Source: Hyphomonadaceae bacterium (GTDB lineage Bacteria; Pseudomonadota; Alphaproteobacteria; Caulobacterales; Aquidulcibacteraceae). Taken from it: a DNA stretch of 64,000 nucleotides. Shown here in pieces: positions 36,273-46,127 of the stretch. The translations under genes were made by a program, and so were the position numbers. The notes under the pieces are model-generated. The model was not told where the DNA came from. It saw only the letters and a list, made by a program, of their open reading frames with translations, and made no database searches. Position 1 is the first letter of the stretch, and the number at the start of each line of letters is the position of its first letter. The stretch lies in contig JAIELJ010000014.1 in the NCBI GenBank assembly GCA_019753105.1, positions 1 to 64,000 of the forward strand. The letters run 5' to 3'.

Positions 36273-37361
36273 TCAGCCCCAATGCATCTGGACGTGATGG
36301 GCGTATGAGACGCCGTTGTGCACTTCATCAGCAATGCGCTCTGCCATGGCCTGACAGCCAAGATCGCCGCCAAGATCCGCCGTCCGTGCGCCACTATCAA
36401 TGACGCGCTCGACCGCCGCTTCGACGGCGTTCGCTTCATCAAGTAAACTCAGGCCGTAGCGAAGCAGCAGCGCCGCCGAGAGGATGGCCCCGACGGGATT
36501 ACAGATATCGCGACCGGCGATGTCCGGCGCCGAGCCGTGCACCGGTTCGAACAAGCCGGGTCCGCCCTCTCCGAGAGAGGCGGAGGGTGCAAGGCCAATG
36601 GAGCCGCCAAGAACCGAGGCCTCATCGGAAAGAATGTCGCCAAACATGTTTTCGGTGAGGATGATGTCGTAAGCGCGCGGCTGGCGAATGATCTGCATGG
36701 CGGTGGAATCCACCAGGGCGTGCTCGAGCCGCACATCGGCGTACTCATCGGCATGAATACGGGTGACGACATCGCGCCATAGACGGCTCGTCTCAAGGAC
36801 ATTGGCCTTATCGACCGACGTCACTTTGCCACGCCGTGTGCGCGCAGCGGCGAAGGCGGAGCGCGCGATGCGTTCGATCTCGCCCACCGTGTAGATGCAC
36901 TGATCGCTTGCGGAATCGTCAGTGCGACGCTTCTCACCAAAGTACAAACCGCCCGTGAGTTCGCGGAACACGACAAGGTCGACGTCAGCGACAATAGAGC
37001 GGCGCAGCGGCGAACAATCGAGCAGCGCATCATAGATGCGTACAGGCCGAATGTTGGCGAACAGGCCAAGCGCCTTCCGCAATTCCAGCAGCCCAAGCTC
37101 CGGCCGGCGCGGCGCGCGGTCCCATTTGGGACCGCCGACGGCGCCGAGAAAGACGGCGTTGGCTTGCCGGCATGCGACGAGCGCTTCTTGCGTCAATGGC
37201 TCGCCGGTCGCGTCGATGGCGCTTCCGCCGATCAATTGCGTGTCGAAGACGAAGCGATGCCCGAAGCGATCGCCGACGGCCTGCAGCACTTCCGCCGCAG
37301 CGCGCGTGACTTCGGGTCCGACCCCGTCCCCAGGGAGCAGGACAATCGTGTAGCTTTTCAT
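36273..37361 (-). CDS. leuB: 3-isopropylmalate dehydrogenase
   Basis: A 362-residue NAD-dependent decarboxylating dehydrogenase of leucine synthesis. Seen are LLPGDGVGPEVT, the substrate-binding arginines in FANIRPVRIY and FRELTGGLYFG, DKANVLETSRLWRD, and the metal-binding ENMFGDILSDEASVLGGSIG. The start overlaps the leuD stop (ATGA), so translation is coupled. Confidence 0.96.
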   Translation of the reverse strand: MKSYTIVLLPGDGVGPEVTRAAAEVLQAVGDRFGHRFVFDTQLIGGSAIDATGEPLTQEALVACRQANAVFLGAVGGPKWDRAPRRPELGLLELRKALGLFANIRPVRIYDALLDCSPLRRSIVADVDLVVFRELTGGLYFGEKRRTDDSASDQCIYTVGEIERIARSAFAAARTRRGKVTSVDKANVLETSRLWRDVVTRIHADEYADVRLEHALVDSTAMQIIRQPRAYDIILTENMFGDILSDEASVLGGSIGLAPSASLGEGGPGLFEPVHGSAPDIAGRDICNPVGAILSAALLLRYGLSLLDEANAVEAAVERVIDSGARTADLGGDLGCQAMAERIADEVHNGVSYAHHVQMHWG

Positions 37362-37936
37362 GTGACTCTCGCTTCAAAGGCTTCGATGGCGGGCAGCCGC
37401 TCAAGCAACCAGCCCATGGTGTCGACACCATCGATCAGACAGCGCCGTGAAAAAGGATCGATCGCAAACTTCACAGTCGGCTCGTTGCCGGCGGAGAGTT
37501 CGCAGCGCTCAAGGTCGATGGTGACGCGCCCACCGGGATCGGCGAGCAGCCGGGCGTGGGTGGGTTCGTCGACGACGATCGGCAGGAGGCCATTCTTGAG
37601 CGCGTTCGATGAGAAGATGTCGGCGATGCGCGTGGAGACGACGGCGCGGAAGCCATAATTCAGCAGCGCCCAGGGCGCGTGCTCGCGCGAAGAACCGCAC
37701 GCGAAATTATCGCCCGCGATCAACACGCGGTGTTCGGCGGCGTCGAGCGTGTTCAGCGCGGCGTCCGCGATCGGTGTGCCGTTCGCATCGTAGCGCCAGT
37801 CGTAGAACGCCATCGCGCCCAGTCCTTCGCGCGTGACCGTGGTCAGGAAGCGCGCTGGAATGATCTGGTCGGTGTCGATGTTCGCTTGCGGCAGGACCAT
37901 TGTCCGCGACGTGAATTGCGTGAGGCGCTCAGGCAT
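37358..37936 (-). CDS. leuD: 3-isopropylmalate dehydratase small subunit
   Basis: ATG 37936, with GGAGG six bases upstream, gives 192 residues; a longer frame opens within leuC but lacks such a site. Seen are [26 protein letters not shown] and [11 protein letters not shown], the substrate-binding loop of the swivel domain. It works with LeuC to isomerise isopropylmalate. It overlaps leuC by eight bases. Confidence 0.95.
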   Translation of the reverse strand: MPERLTQFTSRTMVLPQANIDTDQIIPARFLTTVTREGLGAMAFYDWRYDANGTPIADAALNTLDAAEHRVLIAGDNFACGSSREHAPWALLNYGFRAVVSTRIADIFSSNALKNGLLPIVVDEPTHARLLADPGGRVTIDLERCELSAGNEPTVKFAIDPFSRRCLIDGVDTMGWLLERLPAIEAFEARVT

Positions 37937-39336
37937 TGGCGGCCTCCAGGATGAAGACACGCGGATCGGTAAGCGCGCCAGCAACTGCGCTTGCAGCTGC
38001 TGTCGCGGGGCTGGCTAGAATGGTGCGTGCGCCTTTTCCCTGCCGGCCCTCAAAGTTTCGGTTCGATGTGGAGACGGCAAGTTGGCCGGGAGCGACGACA
38101 TCGCCGTTCATGGCGATGCACATCGAACAGCCCGGCTGCCGCCATTCGGCGCCTGCATTGAGGAAGACTTGATCTAGCCCTTCCGCCTCCGCCTGCCGCT
38201 TCACCGCCTCCGAGCCTGGGACGACGAGCATGCGCACGCCATCCTTCACGCGCCGCCCGCGTAACACCGCGGCAGCGTCACGTAAGTCCGATAGGCGGCC
38301 ATTGGTGCATGAGCCGACGAAGACAACATCGACGTTTGCAGCGGTTGTCGGCGCACCGGCTTTGAATCGCATGTAGTCGAGCGCTTGTTGTTCGGTCGCA
38401 TCGCGCGGGTAGGGTGCGGGCGCGCCGATCGGGATTGATGCGTCCGGCGTGGTGCCGAATGTCGCCATCGGCGCGACTGCACTGGCGTCCACGCTGATCT
38501 CGACATCGTAGGTCGCGCCATCGTCGCTTGCGAAGGCAAGCCAGCGCGCCGCTGCGGCCTCGAACGCTTGTGGCGCGTGCGGTTTGCCACGCAGGAATGC
38601 GATGGTTTTGTCATCGGGCGCGACCATGCCCGCGCGCGCTCCGGCTTCGATCGACATGTTGCAGAGCGTCATGCGCCCCTCCATGCTGAGCGCGCGTATC
38701 GCCTCGCCGGCATACTCGATGACGTACCCAGACCCGCCGCCGAAGCCGATGCGATTGATGATCGCCAGCGTGAGATCCTTGGCGGAGACCCCTGGCTGCA
38801 ATTGGCCCGTGACGTTGACGCGCATCTGCTTTGGCTTGCGCTGAAGCAGGCATTGCGTCGCCAGAACATGCGCAACTTCAGACGTGCCGATGCCAAAGGC
38901 GAGCGCGCCGAAGGCGCCGTGCGTTGCGGTGTGGCTGTCGCCACAGACAACCACCATGCCGGGATGCGTAAGGCCCAGCTCCGGCGCCATCACATGCACG
39001 ACGCCGCGATCGGCGCTGTCCCAATCCGCCAACGTCACGCCATGCGCGGCGCAATTGGCACGCAGCGTATCGACTTGCGCAGCCGCGGCCGCATTGGCGA
39101 ACGGGCGTTTGCCATCCGCTGCGGGCGCGAGCGTTGGCGTGGAATGATCGAGCGTGGCGTAGGTGCGGTCAGGCCGGCGCACCTTCCGGCCAAGCGCGGC
39201 CAGCTCGGCGAATGCTTGCGGGCTCGTGACTTCATGCACAAGGTGCAGATCGACATAGAGAACCGCAGGCGTGTCAGCCGTTTCCGGCTGCACGCACCGC
39301 GCGTCCCAGATTTTCTCAAACAATGTACGCGGCTTG

Positions 39337-39353
<17 letters not shown>
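37929..39353 (-). CDS. leuC: 3-isopropylmalate dehydratase large subunit
   Basis: A 474-residue aconitase-family protein that binds a [4Fe-4S] cluster. Cluster cysteines are in [17 protein letters not shown] and [12 protein letters not shown] near the C-terminus; [20 protein letters not shown] and [15 protein letters not shown] are family signatures. The start is GTG 39353, supported by GGAGG six bases before it, and overlaps leuA by 17 bases. Confidence 0.96.
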
Positions 39354-40523
<1,170 letters not shown>

Positions 40524-40536
<13 letters not shown>

Positions 40537-40796
40537 ACCGATACCCCCTGATGATCGACTGCGCTGGCATTGGTAGCGACACGGCGGATACCGATGAGCT
40601 TGTCGATCTGGCGGCCCAGCGCATGAATACAGCGCCCCGCGTCACGCTCGCGCACCGCGATGTGCACTTCACGAAAGGCGCCGGCGTCGGAGACGCTCAT
40701 GTCGGCGATATAAAAGCCGCGGCGTTCGATGAGACCGACAAGGCGTTGAAGCGACCCTTCAGCGTGATCGATTTGGATCAGGAAAGCGTCCTTCAT
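40524..40796 (-). CDS. ilvM: Acetolactate synthase small subunit, IlvM-type
   Basis: A 90-residue protein consisting of one ACT domain (about 3-75; LIQIDHAEGSLQRLVGLIER, RGFYIADMSVSDAG, VHIAVRERD). This matches the short IlvM form of AHAS II rather than the 160-180-residue IlvH/IlvN found in most alphaproteobacteria. It would activate the catalytic subunit encoded just upstream, with which it overlaps (ATGA), and it overlaps leuA by 13 bases. Confidence 0.88.
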
Positions 40797-42496
40797 TGTG
40801 AGTCTCCGTGCATCATCTCTGAATTGCTTTTGCCGGGCGGCACGAGCGGCCAGACATTCTCTTTGGCGTCGATAAGGACATGCGCGAGGCAGGGGCCTTT
40901 TGCGGCGAGCAATCGCGCGATGCCGGCGCCGACTTCCTCGCGCTTGCTAATTCGGAACGCTTCGATGCCGAACGCCTGCGCGACGGCGGCGAAGTCGGGA
41001 TTGTCCGAGAGATTGATCTCGCTGTAATTGCGATCGAAGAAGAGCTCTTGCCACTGGCGCACCAGGCCCAGCGAGGCGTTGTCGAGCAGCACGATCTTCA
41101 GTGGGATTTTGTAGCGCCGCAGTGTCGCCAGCTCTTGAATGTTCATGATGAAGGAGCCGTCGCCGGTGATAGTGACGACGTGCGCGTTCGGTTGCGCCAA
41201 TTTCGCGCCGATGCCGGCAGGCACGCCGAAACCCATCGCGCCCAAGCCGCCTGAGGTAATGTGCGCGTGCGGTGACGAGAATTCGCAATGCTGCGCCGCC
41301 CACATCTGATGCTGGCCGACATCGCAAGCGGCGACAAACGCATCGCCAGCCTGCTTGGAGAGCTCGTTCAGCAGCGCAGGCGCATAGACGCCATCGCCGG
41401 GCGCATCGTAGCGGAACGCGGTTTCAGCTTTTGATGCAGCGCATTGCTTGATCCACGGATCAATGCTCGGCATGCGTGGGTTCAACTGCGGCAGAACGAT
41501 ACGCACGTCACCGGTGATGGCGGCGTCGGCATGGCGCAGCTTGCCGATCTCGGCGGCGTCGATATCGATGTGAACGACGCGGGCATTCGGTGCGAAGCTG
41601 GCGAGCCGGCCAGTGGCGCGATCATCAAAGCGAGCGCCCAGCACGATCAACAGATCGCAGGCCTGCACTGCATCGTTTGCGGCGCGCAGTCCGTGCATGC
41701 CGATCATGCCGAGATTGGTTGGCCAATCCACGGGCAACACGCCCAAGCCTTGCAGTGTCGAGACGGCGGGGATGCGGGTCTTATGCGCAAAGGCGCGTAC
41801 GTCCTCCACCGCGCCGGCAATGCGAACGCCGCCGCCAATATAGAGCAGTGGACGTTGCGCCGCGCCGATTGCGGATTCGGCGCGGCGCACTTGCGCCGGA
41901 TCGATTCGCTGCGCCGTCCCTGGCGGATCTGGGGGGAACGGAGACGACGCAACGGCGGCGCCGACCTGCACGTCCTTTGGCAGGTCGATGAGCACCGGTC
42001 CGGGACGGCCCGATGCTGCAATGTGAAAGGCTTGCTTGAAGATGGATGGAATGTCGGCTGGATCGCGGATGATCCAGGAATGTTTCACCATCGGCAGCGT
42101 CGCGCCGAGGATGTCGATCTCTTGAAACGCATCGGTGCCCATCAAGGCCGACGAGACATTCCCGGTGATGGCAACCAGCGGCACTGAGTCCATCATCGCG
42201 TTGGCGATGCCGGTGATCAGATTGGTTGCGCCGGGGCCTGACGTGGCCAAGCACACGCCAGGCTTGCCAGTGACGCGTGCATAAGCGTCAGCGGCAAATG
42301 CAGCAGCCTGCTCATGACGCACCAGGATGTGTTTGAAGCGCGCGCTGGTGAGCGCGTCGTACACCGGCATGATGGCGCCGCCCGGATAGCCGAACACGAC
42401 CTCGACGCCGAGCCGTTCAAGCGATTCAACGACGAGGCGCGCGCCAGTGGTTGGCTGTGGTTCGGTCTGTTGCACGGGGCGGGCGGCGGTCATCAT
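40793..42496 (-). CDS. ilvG: Acetolactate synthase catalytic subunit, IlvG-type
   Basis: A 567-residue thiamine-diphosphate enzyme catalysing the first common step of Val/Ile/Leu synthesis. Seen are VVFGYPGGAIMPVYDAL with the catalytic Glu in VRHEQAAAFAADAYAR, TSGPGATNLITGI, the FAD-contact LGARFDDRATG, and the ThDP motif GDGSFIMNIQELATL. The C-terminus NVWPLVPPGKSNSEM is that of enterobacterial IlvG. Paired with IlvM, it forms an AHAS II-like enzyme. It begins five bases after ilvC. Confidence 0.95.
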   Translation of the reverse strand: MMTAARPVQQTEPQPTTGARLVVESLERLGVEVVFGYPGGAIMPVYDALTSARFKHILVRHEQAAAFAADAYARVTGKPGVCLATSGPGATNLITGIANAMMDSVPLVAITGNVSSALMGTDAFQEIDILGATLPMVKHSWIIRDPADIPSIFKQAFHIAASGRPGPVLIDLPKDVQVGAAVASSPFPPDPPGTAQRIDPAQVRRAESAIGAAQRPLLYIGGGVRIAGAVEDVRAFAHKTRIPAVSTLQGLGVLPVDWPTNLGMIGMHGLRAANDAVQACDLLIVLGARFDDRATGRLASFAPNARVVHIDIDAAEIGKLRHADAAITGDVRIVLPQLNPRMPSIDPWIKQCAASKAETAFRYDAPGDGVYAPALLNELSKQAGDAFVAACDVGQHQMWAAQHCEFSSPHAHITSGGLGAMGFGVPAGIGAKLAQPNAHVVTITGDGSFIMNIQELATLRRYKIPLKIVLLDNASLGLVRQWQELFFDRNYSEINLSDNPDFAAVAQAFGIEAFRISKREEVGAGIARLLAAKGPCLAHVLIDAKENVWPLVPPGKSNSEMMHGDSQ

Positions 42497-42501
42497 CTGG
42501 C

Positions 42502-43506
42502 TCAGGCGTTCGTCGGTTGTTTCAGCCAGGCCATGCGCTCACGCAGCGCGGCGCCTGTCCGCTCGATCGGATGATTGCGGTCGGCGTTGAGCATGGCGTT
42601 GTAACGCGGCTTGCCGGCTTGGTTTTCGAGGATCCAGTCACGCGCAAAATTGCCCGATTGAATGTCGGCCAGCACAGCGCGCATGCGGGCGCGTGTGTCT
42701 TCGGTGATGATCCGCGGCCCGGAGACAACGGCGCCGTACTTTGCTGTTTCCGAGATGAAGTCGTGCATCTTTGAGATGCCGCCTTCATAGAAGAGATCAA
42801 CGATGAGCTTCAGCTCATGCATGCATTCGAAGTAGGCGACTTCGGGCTGATAGCCGGCATCGACGAGAGTCTGATAGCCGGCCATGACCAGTTCTTTTGC
42901 GCCGCCACACAGCACGGCTTGCTCGCCGAACAAGTCGGTTTCGGTCTCCTCCGGAAACGTCGTTTCGATCAGGCCGCCGGACGCGCCGCCGATGCCTTTG
43001 GCGTAGGCCATGGCGCGTGCGCGCGCTGTTTCGGTGGCGTTTTGGTGCACGGCAAACAAAGCGGGCACGCCACGGCCGCGAATGAATTCGCGCCGCACCA
43101 GATCGCCGGGTCCTTTCGGCGCAACAAGGACGACGTCCATGTCCGCACGTGGTTTCACGCGTCCATAATGGATAGAGAAGCCGTGCGCGAAGAGCAAAGT
43201 CGCGCCTTTCTTGGCGCGCGGCGCGATGACCTCGTTGTAAATGGCCTCCTGCGCCATGTCCGGCGTCAGGAACGCGATCAGGTCCGCGCCTTCGACAGCG
43301 GCTGCGGGCTCGGCGGTGTCGATTTTGTCAGCGCGCGCATTGGTCCAGCCTTTGCCGTCCTTGCGCACGCCGGCGACGACGTCATAGCCACTGTCGCGCA
43401 AGTTCTGCGCATGCGCGCGGCCTTGGCTGCCATAGCCGAGCACAGCGATGCGCTGGCCTTCGAGTGCGTCGCTGCGCACGTCATCGTTGGTGTAAACCTT
43501 GGTCAT
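42502..43506 (-). CDS. ilvC: Ketol-acid reductoisomerase, class I
   Basis: A 334-residue NADPH-dependent enzyme. Seen are the Rossmann loop LGYGSQGRAHAQNLRDSG, FAHGFSIHYG, VAPKGPGDLVRREFIRG, the metal-binding DLFGEQAVLCGG and ECMHELKLIVDLFYEGGI, and a single C-terminal knotted domain, all of class I. Start overlaps the ilvD stop (ATGA). Confidence 0.96.
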   Translation of the reverse strand: MTKVYTNDDVRSDALEGQRIAVLGYGSQGRAHAQNLRDSGYDVVAGVRKDGKGWTNARADKIDTAEPAAAVEGADLIAFLTPDMAQEAIYNEVIAPRAKKGATLLFAHGFSIHYGRVKPRADMDVVLVAPKGPGDLVRREFIRGRGVPALFAVHQNATETARARAMAYAKGIGGASGGLIETTFPEETETDLFGEQAVLCGGAKELVMAGYQTLVDAGYQPEVAYFECMHELKLIVDLFYEGGISKMHDFISETAKYGAVVSGPRIITEDTRARMRAVLADIQSGNFARDWILENQAGKPRYNAMLNADRNHPIERTGAALRERMAWLKQPTNA

Positions 43507-45224
43507 GATGCCTCGCGTTGAGTCTGTACGCGCGTCTGCGCGGCGGGTGGGTTTGGAATGGTGACGGCGCCTTGCGCGGCGGATGCGACGAGCGCGGCGT
43601 ATTTCGCGAAGACGCCCGTGGGCGCTTCTTTCTTCGGCGGCTGCGCGGTGCGGGCGCTGAGATCCGCCGTCGTCTCAATGCTGCGCGCGGCAATATCGAT
43701 GCGGATCACATCACCGTCACGCAGCAACGCGACCGGGCCGCCGCGTGCAGCCTCCGGCGAGACGTGGCCGGCGACGAAGCCGTAAGACGCGCCGGAGAAC
43801 CGGCCGTCGGTGATCAGCGCGACGTTCTGCATGCCGCGCCCCTTGAGCGCCGCGGTCACTTGCAGCATCTCGCGCATGCCGGGGCCGCCTCTCGGGCCCT
43901 CGTAGCGGATCACCAGCACATCGCCTTCGCTGATGCGGCCCGCTTGCACAGCGTCGAATGCGGCTTCCTCGCTATCGAAGACGCGCGCGGGCCCTTCGAA
44001 GTGCGCGGTGTCGTGGCCGACGAGTTTGATCACCGCGCCCTCTGGCGCGATGTTGCCGTAGATGACGGCGTAAGAGCCGCGCTCCAGCAGCGGCTTCCTG
44101 AAGGTGTGGACCACTGTTTGGCCGCCCGTCTCGATGGCCTCGCGCGCTTCCTCGAACAACGTGCGGCCGGAGACGGTGGGGGCATCCTCGATCTTTCCGG
44201 CTTGCATCAGCCGATGCATCACGAGCCGCGTGCCGCCTGCTTCGAACAGGTGATGAGCGAGAAATTGGCCGCCCGGTTTCAGATCGCAGATAACCGGCGC
44301 GTCTTCGCAAGCGGCGTTACAGTCCTCAACGCCGAACGCGACGCCCGCTTCAGCCGCAATCGCGACGAGGTGGAGAACGGCGTTGGTCGAGCCGCCGCTG
44401 GCTGACACAGCTGCTGCGGCGTTGCGCAGTGAGGCCTGGGTGATGAAGCGGCGTGCGCTATGATCGCGCAGCGTGAGTTCGACGGCGATGCGACCGCAGC
44501 GTTCGGCTTCCGCGGGCTTATCGGCGTGAACTGCGGGCACGTCATTGGCGCCCATCGGCGATAAGCCCATCGCCGAGAGCGCCATCGCCATCGTGTTTGC
44601 GGTGAATTGACCGCCGCACGCACCGGCGCCGGGGCAGGCGGCCTTCTCGACTTGCTTCAGGCCGTCATCGTCAAGAGCGCCAGCGCCGTGTGCGCCGATG
44701 GCCTCGAACACGTCTTGGATGGAAATCTCTTTGCCCGCATGGCGACCGGGCATGATGGTGCCGCCGTAGAGCACGCAGCCCGGCAGATCCATACGCGCCA
44801 GCGCCATTGCTGCGGCGGGAATGGTCTTGTCGCAACCGACAATACAAATGACGCCATCGAGCTGGTGTCCTTGCACGGCAAGCTCGATGGAATCGGCGAT
44901 CACTTCGCGTGAGATCAGCGACGCGCGCATGCCGGGCGTGCCCATCGCGATGCCGTCGGTGACGACAACCGTGTTGAAGTCGATCGGCACGCCGCCGGCC
45001 TCGCGCACGCCTCGGCGAACATGCTCGGCCAAGCTGCCCAGATGCATGTTGCACGGCGTGACCGACGACCATGTGTTAACGACCGCAATCAGCGGGCGTT
45101 TGAAGTCCTCATCTTCGAGCCCCGCCGCGCGCAGATATGAGCGCGCCGCAGCGCGATTGGCGCCGCCAGTGACGGCGCTGCTGCGTAGCGGTTTTCGCGG
45201 GTTTTCTGCGGGTTTTTCCGTCAT
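43503..45224 (-). CDS. ilvD: Dihydroxy-acid dehydratase
   Basis: A 573-residue iron-sulfur enzyme forming the 2-keto acids of Val and Ile. Cluster cysteines are in SVTPCNMH (about 58), IVGCDKTIPA (about 130) and CPGAGACGGQFTANTM (about 200); DGRFSGASYGFVAGHVSPEA is conserved near the C-terminus. It is first in the nine-gene operon and follows a leader peptide and attenuator. The C-terminal 25 residues are Pro/Gln-rich and variable. Confidence 0.96.
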   Translation of the reverse strand: MTEKPAENPRKPLRSSAVTGGANRAAARSYLRAAGLEDEDFKRPLIAVVNTWSSVTPCNMHLGSLAEHVRRGVREAGGVPIDFNTVVVTDGIAMGTPGMRASLISREVIADSIELAVQGHQLDGVICIVGCDKTIPAAAMALARMDLPGCVLYGGTIMPGRHAGKEISIQDVFEAIGAHGAGALDDDGLKQVEKAACPGAGACGGQFTANTMAMALSAMGLSPMGANDVPAVHADKPAEAERCGRIAVELTLRDHSARRFITQASLRNAAAAVSASGGSTNAVLHLVAIAAEAGVAFGVEDCNAACEDAPVICDLKPGGQFLAHHLFEAGGTRLVMHRLMQAGKIEDAPTVSGRTLFEEAREAIETGGQTVVHTFRKPLLERGSYAVIYGNIAPEGAVIKLVGHDTAHFEGPARVFDSEEAAFDAVQAGRISEGDVLVIRYEGPRGGPGMREMLQVTAALKGRGMQNVALITDGRFSGASYGFVAGHVSPEAARGGPVALLRDGDVIRIDIAARSIETTADLSARTAQPPKKEAPTGVFAKYAALVASAAQGAVTIPNPPAAQTRVQTQREAS

Positions 45225-45263
45225 TCTCGATCCGGCTCAGGGCGGATCGCGCGCAACAAAAAA

Positions 45264-45285
45264 CCCCGCTTCTTTCGAAGCGGGG
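45264..45285 (-). terminator. ilv attenuator terminator
   Basis: On the minus strand CCCCGCTTC pairs with GAAGCGGGG around GAAA and is followed by TTTTTT (45263-45258), a textbook intrinsic terminator between the leader peptide and ilvD. The 5' arm with its upstream bases (45277-45288) can instead pair with 45326-45337 inside the leader peptide gene (11 of 12 positions, counting one G-U), which would act as antiterminator. Confidence 0.93.
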
Positions 45286-45310
45286 TGGCGTGCGATCCTG
45301 GTTTTCAGGG

Positions 45311-45454
45311 TTAGTTCGCTCGTATCCACTCCGCTCCGGCGCCAAGAATGAGGGCCAGGCCAAGAAGGACCGTGTTTACGAGTACGACCACAAGCGCGCG
45401 CGCGTCGACAGCGACGGCAGTCGCAGCGGCGCGGTTAGCGGTGTGGCGGTTCAT
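45311..45454 (-). CDS. ilvL: Branched-chain leader peptide of the ilv-leu operon
   Basis: A 47-residue frame begins MNRHTANRAAATAV and contains ALVVVLVNTVLLGLALILGA: a block of Leu, Val and Ile codons next to the terminator. GTG at 45460 is an alternative start nearer to AGGAG. Stalling at these codons would leave the downstream antiterminator strand (45326-45337) free; translation to the stop codon at 45311 would cover it and let the terminator form. This explains end-product control of nine genes, including leuA that lacks its feedback domain. Confidence 0.9.
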   Translation of the reverse strand: MNRHTANRAAATAVAVDARALVVVLVNTVLLGLALILGAGAEWIRAN

Positions 45455-45475
45455 AGACACGAGTGTTGTTAGCTC

Positions 45476-45521
45476 CTGCAAAAACTAGAACTCAAGTTTT
45501 TGCAGTGCGCAATGCAAAAAG
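45476..45521. promoter_or_regulatory. Three-half-site TGCAAAAA operator, divergent ilv/met region
   Basis: CTGCAAAAAC (45476-45485) and GTTTTTGCAG (45496-45505) form a perfect 10-bp inverted repeat with a 10-base spacer. The second half also pairs with TGCAAAAA (45513-45520) in a near-perfect 24-bp palindrome (45497-45520). The region covers the expected ilv promoter, including a TTGCGC/TCTAGT pair 17 bases apart on the minus strand. A dimeric regulator binding here could affect both ilv and met transcripts; which one is unknown. Confidence 0.55.
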
Positions 45522-45664
45522 TGGTCGCGAGATGATGAAAGTTGGCTTTGCCATTTTTTCAGGCGCCAGAGTTAAGTTGTACTAAACGCTCACGCATGCG
45601 TGTGCGACGTTCGCGTAGGACGCGCTTTTGAGGCGTGACAAACCCGGCTCGTTGCGTTAGTCGA

Positions 45665-45732
45665 TTGCTTGCGCCGATTTGATGATCAGCTTGCGGGCGC
45701 GTTAAAAATACAGCTAAAGCGAAGGTCAAGTG
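45665..45732 (+). ncRNA. SAM-II riboswitch
   Basis: The conserved SAM-II elements appear in order: P1 arm GCGCC (45671-45675), GATTTG, a GCTTGC segment, closing arm GGCGC (45696-45700), then GTTAAA and CAGCTAAAGCG. SAM-II RNAs bind S-adenosylmethionine in a pseudoknot and turn off methionine genes in alphaproteobacteria. Bases 45689-45698 can alternatively pair with 45752-45761 (perfect over 10 bp), a plausible expression platform. Downstream lie a small gene, metX and metB. Confidence 0.87.
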
Positions 45733-45803
45733 CGTGTTTCGCACTGCCTCAGCCCGCAAGCGCCCATCCAATTCGTCGCGACATTGAGCGCCGGAGCTTG
45801 GCT

Positions 45804-46127
45804 ATGGGAGCATTTGAAGACGCCTATGAAGCGAACGCGAACACCGCGTTTGCCGATTTGGCTGGGGTCGAACTACAGCACGACCTAAACCTCGCCATTG
45901 AAAAATGGACCGACTGGTCGGCGATTGCGGAGCGTGTGTCCGCACTCGGCGCCGAGGTGCACGCCCTGCAATTGGCGCGCGCTGATGGTGGATTTAGCGT
46001 GCGATGTCGGCTCAAGCGTGTGTCCGCAGACGCGGCGCGAGCGCTGACTTACTCCTTATTGGACGAGGGCGTCGCGGTTCGCGGCAGCGTCGAGCATCTC
46101 GTTCTGACCGCGAGGGCCGCGCAATGA
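45804..46127 (+). CDS. Small protein of unknown function in the SAM-II-controlled operon
   Basis: ATG 45804 (GGAG eight bases upstream) gives 107 residues, overlapping metX by four bases. The first 50 residues are helical and acidic; the rest (VHALQLARADGGFSVRCRLK, SADAARALTYSLLDEGVAVR, EHLVLTAR) alternates strand and helix in a way compatible with an ACT-like fold, though this is only a pattern impression. Its place behind a SAM-II riboswitch and before metX suggests a role in methionine synthesis or its regulation. Confidence 0.7.
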   Translation: MGAFEDAYEANANTAFADLAGVELQHDLNLAIEKWTDWSAIAERVSALGAEVHALQLARADGGFSVRCRLKRVSADAARALTYSLLDEGVAVRGSVEHLVLTARAAQ

